Shown here one piece after another: positions 43,510-52,313 of a DNA stretch of 64,000 nucleotides. The first letter of the stretch is position 1; each line of letters starts with the position of its first letter. Both the position numbers and the translations under genes were made by a program. The notes below the pieces were generated by a model. The model searched no databases, had not been told where the DNA came from, and saw only the letters and a program-made list of their open reading frames with translations. This stretch comes from Dyadobacter beijingensis DSM 21582. Its GTDB lineage: Bacteria > Bacteroidota > Bacteroidia > Cytophagales > Spirosomataceae. The stretch lies in assembly GCF_000382205.1 (NCBI RefSeq), contig NZ_KB907789.1, positions 186,001 to 250,000 of the forward strand. The letters run 5' to 3'.

Positions 43510-43726
43510 CGGTCAGCGGTCAGCATTCGGCCAACAGCGATCAGCGATCAGCGGTCGGCGGTCGGCCATCAGCCGCCAGCAATCGGCCAACAGGTCAGCA
43601 GTCAGCCGTCAGCATTCGGCCAACAGCGATCAGCCGTCAGCCGTCAGCCGTCAGCGGTCATCGGTCGGCGGTCAGCATTCGGCGGTCGGCGGTCAGCAAT
43701 CGGCCGTCAGCCGTCAGCCCCCCCCC
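43510..43726. repeat. Heptanucleotide tandem repeat (30 units) with poly-C tail
   Basis: Thirty contiguous seven-base units, consensus CSGTCAG, with variants such as CATTCGG, CCAACAG, CGATCAG and CAATCGG. One unit (13th) is two bases short. A higher-order duplication is visible: 43519-43545 and 43608-43634 are identical. The array ends in nine Cs (43718-43726) that touch the stop codon of the small lipoprotein gene. It lies between convergent genes, so it is most likely non-coding; the length may vary by slippage. Confidence 0.92.
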
Positions 43727-43987
43727 TCACGGGCACTGATACCGCGCAAGCGTCACCTCGTCACCGGACCAGATGGCGCGTTTCCCAGCGGCGAACAAAA
43801 CCACTTTGTCCTCCTGGTAGGATTCGATACTGTCTGCGATAAACTGAACATTTTGGGGTGCATCACCATTAGTGACGGTGACGACCCATTTGCCGCAATC
43901 GGGCGAAAGAACGGTTGTTGAGGTACTTTTCGCGCGGCCGCATGAAAGCGTGGCCACGCCTGCAAAGGCGAGTAGTAATCTGTTCAT
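43727..43987 (-). CDS. Small lipoprotein, unknown
   Basis: 86-aa lipoprotein. The signal MNRLLLAFAGVATLSC puts the lipidated Cys at 16. The mature part is short and beta-rich (KWVVTVTNGDAPQNVQFIADSI) and has two further Cys residues, one near each end, that could form a disulfide. No family is recognised. Its stop is directly beside the poly-C run of the heptad array, so slippage there would affect only the 3' untranslated part. Confidence 0.7.
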   Translation of the reverse strand: MNRLLLAFAGVATLSCGRAKSTSTTVLSPDCGKWVVTVTNGDAPQNVQFIADSIESYQEDKVVLFAAGKRAIWSGDEVTLARYQCP

Positions 43988-44127
43988 CAGAGGAGTTATG
44001 TTGAGTAATACGGCCAGGACGGCCTTGCAAACGCAGGCACGCCCAACTAGTTGGTAAATTATACAATAACGTGCGATAATGCTAAGCAGCGTAAAAAATC
44101 AAGGAAAGATGCTATATTTTAGAGAAA

Positions 44128-44346
44128 ATGTTTAGTACTAATCACTGGTTGATTCGTAACGACACAAACAGTGTCGTTAATCTATTAACACACTATTGCC
44201 ATGCAGGAATTTCACCTACGAATGCAGCAGCTGCGCTTCGGCAGTACCTTCGCGATCGGTCTGAGTTCATGACGCAGGAAGAAATTGACAATGTCCTGGA
44301 TTTGATCGCTAAAATTCTGGAAGCATTAAATGAAGACAAACAATAA
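44128..44346 (+). CDS. Small hypothetical protein (72 aa)
   Basis: A plausible small soluble protein, rich in helix-forming residues, with MTQEEIDNVLDLIAKILEALNEDK at its end. An AGAGAAA stretch precedes the ATG, and TATATTTT upstream is close to a -7 element but has no -33. It is followed 20 bases later by another small frame on the same strand. I recognise no family, and it could be a small antitoxin-like or regulatory protein, but nothing in the sequence shows that. Confidence 0.45.
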   Translation: MFSTNHWLIRNDTNSVVNLLTHYCHAGISPTNAAAALRQYLRDRSEFMTQEEIDNVLDLIAKILEALNEDKQ

Positions 44347-44366
44347 CACACATTTTAATAAAAAAC

Positions 44367-44507
44367 ATGACCACAGAAACGAACCAATCCGAACTGGAAA
44401 AGCTGCTGGCGGACAGTGAGGAGGCTTTGAAAAACTATTGCGAGTACAAGGGCATTCAATATCCGATTTGTAGCAGCTACCGAAGCAAATTCACAACGCC
44501 CTTATAA
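44367..44507 (+). CDS. Small hypothetical protein (46 aa), possibly truncated
   Basis: A short frame starting MTTETNQSELEKLLADSEEA, acidic and helical at first, then with a Tyr/Cys-rich part (NYCEYKGIQYPICSSY). It overlaps the 3' end of the opposite T9SS-type gene by 31 bases, and the last 10 codons are antisense to that gene, so the original C-terminus may have been lost. It may form a pair with the 72-aa gene upstream. Confidence 0.4.
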   Translation: MTTETNQSELEKLLADSEEALKNYCEYKGIQYPICSSYRSKFTTPL

Positions 44508-46216
44508 CTCAAAAACGTCCCGTTATTTAACTCTACGCGGATTTTGTAGGGATATAGGCCAGGGGCGGTTGGTTGGCCGTGGTAGGTACCGTCCCAGCCT
44601 GAAGCAGGATCGGAAGCGGCGAAGTCGGATTTCCGATAAATGACCTCGCCCCAACGGTTGTAGATGAACATGTCACGCACCTGCTTCACGCACGTATTGC
44701 CGTACACGTAAAAGATTTCGTTCAACTGGTCATTATTGGGCGAGAATGCGTCCGGGATTTCGATGCCGCAGGGCTTCACATACACTTGCACCCGCGCCTG
44801 CCGCGTGCAAACTTTGTCGGGGTCCGACACTTCCAATTGGTACAAAGTCGATTGCTGCGGCGCCGCCCACGGATCGGGGCAATCGGCGCAGGAGAGGCCG
44901 GGCTGGTCCCAATGGTAAGCATAACTCCCCGAAGGCTCAATGAGCGGCTCCACATGCACACTATCACCCTGTGTGATCGAGAGCGTCGGCGTCACGGCGA
45001 GGTCTATTCGGACGACATCCAGGATGGTCGTCACCACACTGTCGCACCCTGTCGGTTGCGGGATATTCTGAACGTATGTGCCGGCGACGGTATAAATGCT
45101 GTCCCCTACCGACACGCTTTCGCCTTCGCAGATCCGCAGATTCTGGGTGAATTTGCCCACGGGGTTCACCGTCAGTGTGAGTGTCACCGTGCTGTCGCAC
45201 ACATTGCTTTTGCTCACATTCCGCACATAAATGCCGCTCGTTTTCAGCAGGGTGTCGCCCAGCGGGAACACCTCGCCCTCACAAATGGCCTGTACCAGCG
45301 TGGCCGTTTTCTTTTTAAAATCAACGGTAAAATCAAGGCCCAGCGCACATGACTCATCCAGGCTCCCGCGGGGCACCATATCGACGTGGAATTTGTCGCC
45401 CACATTTGCCTTCACGCGGATTTGCTGCGACGTCTCGCCATTGTTCCAGGTATATTTACCAAAACCTTCCGGAGCGGCAAGTGTCAGGAAGCCATCGGCG
45501 TCCGGGCAGTCGGAAACCTGCTTGATCTCCGATTTAAGGCATTCCGCATCGAAATAGGCGTAGCCGAAATGCCGCATGCGCGTGCACCCGTGGGCAGTCA
45601 CGACGATGGTGATCGTTTTTCCGATAAAATTCCGCAGGTCTATCGCCCCGATCGTCCAGTTTCGGTACTGAATGTCGCCCGATGCCTGGAAACCTTCGAC
45701 GGTATTGGCGCCTTCGAGCTGGATGTCGTAGCTGCTGCAAGGCAGTTCCTCGCCCTTGCTGTCGAATATGAGTACATTGAAACCCGGTTTCTGGTAAGGC
45801 TCGTGGTTAGCGCGGCCGTCGGCGCCGGTATTCTGCAGAATCACGGCAAATTTGTATTGAAACAGGGTATTGTCGGCCGAAACGGTATAGTTGGTATGGA
45901 TGCGGCTGTAATGCCCGCCCTCGTTGACATTGCCGATGCGGATGGAATGCGTACTCCCCGGCGCCACCATCGGGATCGACGGTATTCTCGGATCGTTGCC
46001 GTCGGAAATGCTCGTTACGTAATGTTCGTTGTTCTGCGTGCCGTTGAACTCGCTTTGATACACCGTTTGCTGGCTGGCATCGGTAACGGCGCCGTACGTA
46101 AGCACCCAGCCATTGGAATTACCTTGCTCGAAACCGATATTGGCACAGTCCACCTGCGCGCGGGCGGCGCTAAAAGACAGGCAGAAAAGGATTGTCAACC
46201 GTAGAAAGTGCTTCAT
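44477..46216 (-). CDS. Type-B T9SS secreted protein (gliding-motility-type C-terminal domain)
   Basis: 579-aa secreted protein. Signal peptide to about 20 (FSAARAQ). The N-terminal 230 residues are a lectin-like beta domain (IGFEQGNSNGWVLTYG... RNWTIGAIDLRNFIGKTITIVV). Two homologous repeats follow (ICEGEVFPLGDTLL... and ICEGESVSVGDSIY..., each closing with CDS-V), then a CHU_C/TIGR04131-type domain: PDAFSPNNDQLNEIFYVYG, MFIYNRWGEVIYR, WDGTYHGQP, GLYPYKIRV. Type-B domains send proteins through the type IX secretion system to the cell surface or medium. ATG 46216 is chosen over an in-frame start 28 codons upstream that lacks a leader. Confidence 0.93.
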   Translation of the reverse strand: MKHFLRLTILFCLSFSAARAQVDCANIGFEQGNSNGWVLTYGAVTDASQQTVYQSEFNGTQNNEHYVTSISDGNDPRIPSIPMVAPGSTHSIRIGNVNEGGHYSRIHTNYTVSADNTLFQYKFAVILQNTGADGRANHEPYQKPGFNVLIFDSKGEELPCSSYDIQLEGANTVEGFQASGDIQYRNWTIGAIDLRNFIGKTITIVVTAHGCTRMRHFGYAYFDAECLKSEIKQVSDCPDADGFLTLAAPEGFGKYTWNNGETSQQIRVKANVGDKFHVDMVPRGSLDESCALGLDFTVDFKKKTATLVQAICEGEVFPLGDTLLKTSGIYVRNVSKSNVCDSTVTLTLTVNPVGKFTQNLRICEGESVSVGDSIYTVAGTYVQNIPQPTGCDSVVTTILDVVRIDLAVTPTLSITQGDSVHVEPLIEPSGSYAYHWDQPGLSCADCPDPWAAPQQSTLYQLEVSDPDKVCTRQARVQVYVKPCGIEIPDAFSPNNDQLNEIFYVYGNTCVKQVRDMFIYNRWGEVIYRKSDFAASDPASGWDGTYHGQPTAPGLYPYKIRVELNNGTFLSYKGVVNLLR

Positions 46217-46542
46217 AAGGGTCCGAGGTTCGTTGCAACATTTTACGCTGAATGCCACCTCGCCGTTGCGCCGCGAAGCCGATCTTTTTAAGGCATACAT
46301 GAAATACCAGAAAAAGTCACTTTTGAGTTACTTTATTTCGCATTTACACCATTTTCATCATCATAATTTCTTCATTATCAAAATTTAAGAAATAAATGAT
46401 TTAAACAAACGGGAATGTGTTGTACTTTAACCGGAAATCGGCCCCGCTGCGAATATTCAGGTAGGTAAAAAATAATATTTTCCTAACTTTATAAAGCTGG
46501 TAATGCCGGTATCAGCCCCTAACTATTTTAAAGAACCCTGTC
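46217..46542. other. AT-rich divergent intergenic region
   Basis: 326 bases between the T9SS-type gene (minus) and the second ECF sigma gene (plus). It is strongly AT-rich around 46310-46400. TAACTTTA near 46483 resembles a -7 element but lacks a matching -33. I see no RNA gene or ORF that I can support. It probably carries promoters for both directions. Confidence 0.5.
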
Positions 46543-47142
46543 GTGCCTCTGAAAGTAACCTACAACGAACCGGAGTTACTCGATCAAGTAGCGCAAGGAG
46601 ATTCGCAAGCATTCTCCCGGCTTTTCCATGCGTATCACCAGGAGCTCGCGGATTATGTGCTGCGCATCACGAAGTCGCTGCCGATGACGGAAGAAATCGT
46701 CCAGGACGTATTTATCAAGATCTGGACCCGCCGCGAGCAGCTCGGCGGGGTGAACAATTTCCGCGCCTATCTGTTCATCTCCTCGCGCAACCATACGTTC
46801 AACATCATGCGCGAGGAAGCGCGCAAGGCGCTGCTTTACCAGCAATGGGCCGCCGACATTCCGTTTTCGGAAGATCCAGAGCACGCACCCGACCGCGAGC
46901 GGTATTACCTGATCATCGAAGACGCGGTTTCGCTGCTCGCCCCGCAGCAGCAGAAAGTATGGCGCATGAGCCGGGAAGAGGGTCTCAAACACGAGGAAAT
47001 AGCCCAACGGATGCAGCTTTCGCGGGAAACGGTCAAAAGGCACGTGAGCCTCGCGCTGGCAGCGATTTCGAAGTACGTCAAATGCCACGCGCGCAACGTC
47101 ATGGGCATTTTGCTGGGACTGACGCAGGTATTGCCCAACTAA
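46543..47142 (+). CDS. ECF RNA polymerase sigma factor (locus 2)
   Basis: 199-aa ECF sigma factor of the Bacteroidota FecI-like group. Region 2: FSRLFHAYHQELADYVLRI and EEIVQDVFIKIWTRREQL. Region 4: EGLKHEEIAQRMQLSRETVKRHV. It starts with GTG (MPLKVTYNEPELL); no ATG is available before region 2. A hydrophobic C-terminus (VMGILLGLTQVLPN) follows region 4. It heads the second sigma/FecR/SusCD locus. Confidence 0.94.
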   Translation: MPLKVTYNEPELLDQVAQGDSQAFSRLFHAYHQELADYVLRITKSLPMTEEIVQDVFIKIWTRREQLGGVNNFRAYLFISSRNHTFNIMREEARKALLYQQWAADIPFSEDPEHAPDRERYYLIIEDAVSLLAPQQQKVWRMSREEGLKHEEIAQRMQLSRETVKRHVSLALAAISKYVKCHARNVMGILLGLTQVLPN

Positions 47143-47250
47143 TACCGAAGGAAAATCCTCACTTTTAAAATATTTCAAAAATTTATTTCAGCACATTGAC
47201 CCTGCGCCTAATATTCGGTGTCTTATCGGTAGAATTAAAAAATTTATTGA

Positions 47251-48480
47251 ATGGACAGCAGCCGCAGGACGTATCTTTTTTACCGCCATTTCGACGGCAC
47301 TGCCACGCCCGACGAACGGCTCGAACTTGCCGCATTGCTGCAAGGCATCGAGAACGAGAAGATCATCCAGCAACTCATGGCCGAGGCATGGGATACATTT
47401 TCCGGCCAGCGTGATATTTTTCCGGAAGAACAAAGCGAACGGATGCTGCAGAATGTTCTCGCGCAGCGGCCGGAACCTTCCGTAGACTGGGAAGAACATG
47501 CGCATTCGTCGCCGGAACCGGTTTTCCTATGGCGACGTATATCCATAGCAGTAAGTGCGCTGCTGGCATTGGGGATCGGTTTATATTATTACAAACAGCA
47601 GTCCATTACCGTGACCGAAAAGGCGGTAGCCTCGGTGATCATCAACAACGACATCCAGCCCGGCGGCAACAAAGCATTGCTGACGCTTTCGGATGGCAAA
47701 ACCATTGAACTCGATCACGTTTCGAAAGGCGTACTGACGCGCCAGGGTGACGTTTCTGTCATTAAAACAGGGGACGGACAGCTGGCCTACCGTGTAAGCA
47801 AGGAAGCGAAATCGGCCCGTATTGGCTACAATATCTTGAAAACGCCGCGCGGCGGGCAATACCATCTCGTACTCCCCGACGGCAGCAAGGTATGGCTCAA
47901 TGCAGCCTCTTCGATCCGCTATCCGACGGCGTTCGACGATGTGGCCCGGCGCGTGGAAATCAACGGGGAGGCGTATTTCGAGATCAACAAGGTTACCGAC
48001 AAAAGCACTGCCGCGCCGCGCAGAGTGCCGTTTATCGTGAAAGTGAACGACGTGGAAGTGGAAGTGCTGGGCACGCATTTCAACATCAATGCCTACGGAG
48101 ACGCGGGTGGCATCAAAACCACCCTGCTCGAAGGCTCGGTTCGGATACGGAAAGGCAACCGGAAAAGCCTCCTGAGACCAGGCCAGCAAGCCAACGTCGC
48201 CCGCCAATCGGCTGCCATTCAGGTGAAAGAAGTGGACGTGCGGCAGTCGGTGGCGTGGAAAGAAGGCTATTTCAGGTTTGAAAAGGCCGGTCTGGCCGAG
48301 ATTATGGGTGAGCTGACCAAATGGTACGACGTGGAAGTGCATTACGAAGGCAAGCTGCCCGACCGCAAGTTCAGCGGGGAAATCCCGCGGAGCGCCACGC
48401 TGTCGCAGGTGCTGGAAATACTGGAAATCAGCAAAGTACACCTCGATATTGCCGAAAAGCAGGTGCTTTTGAAGCCTTGA
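47251..48480 (+). CDS. FecR-family anti-sigma factor (locus 2)
   Basis: 409-aa anti-sigma factor. The cytoplasmic N-terminus (YLFYRHFDGTATPDERLELAALL) is followed by one membrane helix at about 96-114 (SIAVSALLALGIGLYYY), a periplasmic FecR domain (PRGGQYHLVLPDGSKVWLNAASSIRYP, GEAYFEI, LGTHFNINAYGD) and a C-terminal DUF4974-type domain (LTKWYDVEVHYEGKLPDRKFSG). It lies 108 bases after the sigma gene. The STN domain of the downstream SusC is the likely periplasmic partner. Confidence 0.94.
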   Translation: MDSSRRTYLFYRHFDGTATPDERLELAALLQGIENEKIIQQLMAEAWDTFSGQRDIFPEEQSERMLQNVLAQRPEPSVDWEEHAHSSPEPVFLWRRISIAVSALLALGIGLYYYKQQSITVTEKAVASVIINNDIQPGGNKALLTLSDGKTIELDHVSKGVLTRQGDVSVIKTGDGQLAYRVSKEAKSARIGYNILKTPRGGQYHLVLPDGSKVWLNAASSIRYPTAFDDVARRVEINGEAYFEINKVTDKSTAAPRRVPFIVKVNDVEVEVLGTHFNINAYGDAGGIKTTLLEGSVRIRKGNRKSLLRPGQQANVARQSAAIQVKEVDVRQSVAWKEGYFRFEKAGLAEIMGELTKWYDVEVHYEGKLPDRKFSGEIPRSATLSQVLEILEISKVHLDIAEKQVLLKP

Positions 48481-48746
48481 ATCCGATGGAATGTTATTGA
48501 ACCGATACCTTTTTTAAACCACCTAACCCCTCTTGCGCATGAAAATATCATTACCTCCTTAATGACCGATCCCAAATTGTAATGTAAACGGGCACAAATA
48601 AAAAATCAGGAGCGTTGGCCCGCCCCTGATTAGCCTCCCAATGTTGGTTGGGGATGTGTCCGGGTTCTGTTTTTCCCGCCGGAAACCGGCCGGGAGTGTT
48701 ACGCCTTTTGCGAAAAATTCGATAACAACTTACCCAAACATTTCAA
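48481..48746. other. fecR-susC intergenic region with hairpin
   Basis: 266 bases, long for an operon interval. A hairpin AATCAGG/CCTGATT (48604-48610 with 48625-48631) stands in the middle. The distance suggests that susC and the genes after it have their own promoter or an attenuated leader, separate from sigma-fecR. I found no full -33/-7 match. Confidence 0.4.
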
Positions 48747-51700
48747 ATGTACAGAAAACTACGCTCTTACGAAAAGGGCTATGGAAGGTCTTGCGAAAAC
48801 TTTAATATCGGTAGGATAGTGAAACTTTCTTTACTCCTCATGACTATCGCCTGTCTGCACGTCCATGCGGCCAGTTACTCCCAGAAAGTGACGCTTTCGG
48901 GCAGTAACCTGGCGCTGGAAAAGGTTTTTGACATACTCAAAAAACAGTCGGGCTATACCTTTTTTTATGACGACGCATTGCTGAAACAGACGACGGCAGT
49001 GAATATCAGCGTGCGCAATACGACATTGGAAAAAGCCCTCGACCAATGCCTGGCCGGGCAGTCGCTCACGTACGCGATCGTGGGGAAAACGGTGGTGATC
49101 AAAGCCGCGAAAACCCGCCGGCAGGCCGACGAGCCGACCAGCATGGCCGAAGAAACGATGCGGCCATTGGTAGCCGGCACCTTAACGTCGATCAGCATGC
49201 CCGTCGTGCGCCCATTGCCGCCGAAAGACCTTACTGGCAAGGTAACCGACGAGAAGAAAGAACCGCTGCCCGGCGTAAGCGTGGTGGTGAAGGGCACCTC
49301 GACCGGCACGGTGACCGACGCTACCGGTGCATTCAAAATTACGCTTCCCGGCGAAACAGGCACCTTGATTTTCAGTTTCGTAGGGTATGAAAGCCAGGAA
49401 GTACCGGTCAACAACCAGAGCGTGATCGACCTGCAACTGAAACCTTCCGCACAGGCGCTCAACGAGGTGGTGGTAACGGCATTAGGTATTGCCAAAGAGA
49501 AAAAAGCCCTCGCCTACGCGGTGGCGGAAGTACGCGGGGAAGAGTTCACCCAGGCGCGCGACAACAACATTGCCAGCGCATTGACCGGCAAAGTGGCGGG
49601 CGTGGACGCGACACAGATCAACGCCGGGCCGGGCGGTTCCAGCCGGGTCATTATCCGCGGTAACAACTCGCTCAGCAGCTCCAATCCCAACCAGCAGCCA
49701 TTGTACGTAGTAAACGGCCTCCCTATCAACAACAGCAACAGTGGCGCGAGCCAGAACACCACCGGCCTCAATATCGACCGCGGCGACGGTATTTCGATGA
49801 TCAATCCCGACGATATCGAAAGCATTTCGGTGCTGAAAGGCGGCGCGGCGGCGGCATTGTACGGAAGCCAGGCAGCGAACGGTGTAATATTGATCACCAC
49901 CAAATCGGGCCGGGCGCAGAAGGGCGTGGGCGTCGAGTTCAATTCCGTGGCGACGATGGGTACGCCGAGCGAATTCCCCCATTTTCAGACACAATACGGC
50001 CAGGGACAGAATGGCAACATTCCGAAAACAGTCGCGGAAGCGCAGGCTTCGGGCCGCTTATCATATGGCGCCAAAGTCGATCCTTCCATCGAATACATGC
50101 AGGTAGACGGCAAGATGCATCCGTATGCGGCCGTGGGTGTGAAGGAGAATATCAAGAATTTTTACCGCAACAGCACCGATATTACCAATACCATCGCATT
50201 CAATGCCGGTACCGAAGCATTCAACGGCCGCCTGTCGCTCTCGGACCTCCGTTCGCGGAGCATGCAGCCCAATTCGAGCTACGGACGGCAGACGGCCAAC
50301 CTCTCGCTGATGACCAAGCTGGGCAAGAACGACCTGTTTATCGTAAAATCGGACGTGCAGTACAATATTGTGAATGGTAAAAACCGACCGACCGTCGGTT
50401 ATGCCGAAATGAATGCGGCCTGGCCAGTATACCTGGTCGCCAACACCGTCGACATCCGCAACCTGTCGCCGGGCTACAATCCCGAAACCGGCCGCGAGCT
50501 GGCGTGGAACCCCGCTCCCGAAGCGCCGAACCCGTATTTTATCGTGAACAAAATGGGTAACCAGGACAAAACGAAGCGGTATATCGCATCGGGGAGCATT
50601 CAAATGAACCTGTCACCCAAACTCTTCCTCCTGGGAAAGGCGCAGCGCGACTTCCAGTATTTCGAGCGCTCCGACTTTGTACCCATTGGCAAGAACTCGC
50701 AGCCGTTCGGCGCACTGAACACGAGCAATGGCAACCAATCGATCACCAACGTGCAGGCTACCATCAACTATAACTCCACATTCCTGAAAGATTTCAGCGT
50801 GAGTGCGATGGCCGGCGGCAACCAGGAACGTTCGACGTTCATTACCAACAATTTAAATGGTATCAACTTCGTAATCCCCAATTTTATCAGCCTCACCAAC
50901 CTGAGCACGATCACGACCACGGCTACCAGCGACCCCAACCCGCTGCACGTCGAGCGCCGGACGGGCACCAACTCACTTTTCGCATCGGCGGATTTCGATT
51001 ATGCCCGGATGATATTCCTCTCATTCACCGGCCGCCAGGACTGGTTCTCGACGCTCAACCCCGGCAGCAATTCGATCTTTTACCCATCGGTAGGCGGCTC
51101 GGCCATCCTGTCCGACCTCATTGACCTGCCGACCAAGATCAGCTTTCTGAAACTGCGCGGCTCGTGGGCCAAAGTGGGTAGCGCCACAGTGAATGCCGGC
51201 CAGGTAAACCAGACTTACACCATTTCCACCACCAACGGCTACAACCTGCCGACGCAGAACGTATCCTCGAACCTGCCGACGCCTAACCTTCGTCCATTGA
51301 CCGTCACGACGACCGAGGGAGGCTTCGAAGCCAAGTTTTTCCGCAATCGCCTGGGACTCGATTTTACCTATTACAGTAAGGTGACCACCAACGACATTGT
51401 AAGCGTAAATATCTCCCAGGCGAGCGGGTTTAATGGCGGTAACGTCAATATCGGGAAAGTAACCAACCGTGGCGTGGAAGTATTGCTTACTGCCAACCCG
51501 TTGAAAACGAATGATTTCCGATGGGACATTACTTTAAATTATGCTTACAACAGAAGCAAGATCGTGGAACTGGCGCCGACCGTGGCGGAGATTTCGCTCG
51601 GCAATGGTATCCAGGGCGCACGGATCGTGAACCGCCCGGGGCTGCCCTACGGCACGGTAATGGTGATCAAGCCCAAGACAATGCCCGACGGCACGCCGGT

Positions 51701-52295
51701 GTATAACTCGATCAGCCATTATCCGGAAGCAGAGGAAATTGCCTATGGGGTGGGCAACCCGCCGCACACGATCGGCTTGACGAACACTTTCCGGTATAAA
51801 AACTTCTCGCTCAATGTGTTGCTCGACGGGAAATTCGGCGCAGTGGGATATAACAACCTGATGTTCTACGCAACCCGTTTCGGGCTCGCTCCGCTTACGC
51901 TCGAAGGCCGCGATAATGGTTTGCAGCTCAATGGCGTGGACCAGAACGGCGATTCGTTCAGCTACCTCTGGACGCCGGCCAATATCCAGGCATATTACAA
52001 CCAGCTCGGTCGCGGGTACTCTGCCCTTTTTACCTACAAAACGGACTTCGTGAAGGCCCGCCGCGTGGTGCTGAACTACAATATTCCCGCCGCCATTTTG
52101 CGCACGCTGCGCCTGCAATCGGCTTCCATCGCGCTTGTAGCCAGCAACCTGTTCATCCTTTACCGCGACAAACGCGTGAAAGACGCCGGTCTCGACCCCG
52201 AATTCCAGGAATCGGTGACCAATGCGCAGGGAACGGGCGGCGTGAACATGCCGCGCACGCGTAATTTCGGTTTCAACCTTATGTTGAAGTTTTAA
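48747..52295 (+). CDS. SusC-type TonB-dependent transporter with STN domain (locus 2)
   Basis: 1182-aa outer-membrane importer. Long N-terminus with the signal helix at about 26-42 (VKLSLLLMTIACLHVHA), STN domain 47-119 (KVTLSGSNLALEKVFDILKK), carboxypeptidase-regulatory-like domain 162-232 (KEPLPGVSVVVKGTSTG), the box-like NEVVVTALGIAKEKKAL, plug (to about 390, TGKVAGVDA, QPLYVVNGLPI, GAAAALYGSQAANGVILI) and a barrel ending NFGFNLMLKF. The STN domain links it to the FecR encoded just upstream, making it the sensor of the second locus. Confidence 0.96.
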   Translation: MYRKLRSYEKGYGRSCENFNIGRIVKLSLLLMTIACLHVHAASYSQKVTLSGSNLALEKVFDILKKQSGYTFFYDDALLKQTTAVNISVRNTTLEKALDQCLAGQSLTYAIVGKTVVIKAAKTRRQADEPTSMAEETMRPLVAGTLTSISMPVVRPLPPKDLTGKVTDEKKEPLPGVSVVVKGTSTGTVTDATGAFKITLPGETGTLIFSFVGYESQEVPVNNQSVIDLQLKPSAQALNEVVVTALGIAKEKKALAYAVAEVRGEEFTQARDNNIASALTGKVAGVDATQINAGPGGSSRVIIRGNNSLSSSNPNQQPLYVVNGLPINNSNSGASQNTTGLNIDRGDGISMINPDDIESISVLKGGAAAALYGSQAANGVILITTKSGRAQKGVGVEFNSVATMGTPSEFPHFQTQYGQGQNGNIPKTVAEAQASGRLSYGAKVDPSIEYMQVDGKMHPYAAVGVKENIKNFYRNSTDITNTIAFNAGTEAFNGRLSLSDLRSRSMQPNSSYGRQTANLSLMTKLGKNDLFIVKSDVQYNIVNGKNRPTVGYAEMNAAWPVYLVANTVDIRNLSPGYNPETGRELAWNPAPEAPNPYFIVNKMGNQDKTKRYIASGSIQMNLSPKLFLLGKAQRDFQYFERSDFVPIGKNSQPFGALNTSNGNQSITNVQATINYNSTFLKDFSVSAMAGGNQERSTFITNNLNGINFVIPNFISLTNLSTITTTATSDPNPLHVERRTGTNSLFASADFDYARMIFLSFTGRQDWFSTLNPGSNSIFYPSVGGSAILSDLIDLPTKISFLKLRGSWAKVGSATVNAGQVNQTYTISTTNGYNLPTQNVSSNLPTPNLRPLTVTTTEGGFEAKFFRNRLGLDFTYYSKVTTNDIVSVNISQASGFNGGNVNIGKVTNRGVEVLLTANPLKTNDFRWDITLNYAYNRSKIVELAPTVAEISLGNGIQGARIVNRPGLPYGTVMVIKPKTMPDGTPVYNSISHYPEAEEIAYGVGNPPHTIGLTNTFRYKNFSLNVLLDGKFGAVGYNNLMFYATRFGLAPLTLEGRDNGLQLNGVDQNGDSFSYLWTPANIQAYYNQLGRGYSALFTYKTDFVKARRVVLNYNIPAAILRTLRLQSASIALVASNLFILYRDKRVKDAGLDPEFQESVTNAQGTGGVNMPRTRNFGFNLMLKF

Positions 52296-52313
52296 CATTT
52301 GAAAAGCGACACA

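Noticed and set aside
43510..43717. Possible CRISPR array
   Set aside because: Units are seven bases with no spacers between conserved repeats, and no cas gene is present.
43445..43921. Open frame of 158 codons across the heptad array
   Set aside because: The protein is only Arg/Ser/Gln-rich translation of the repeat, and the end lies antisense to the small lipoprotein gene.
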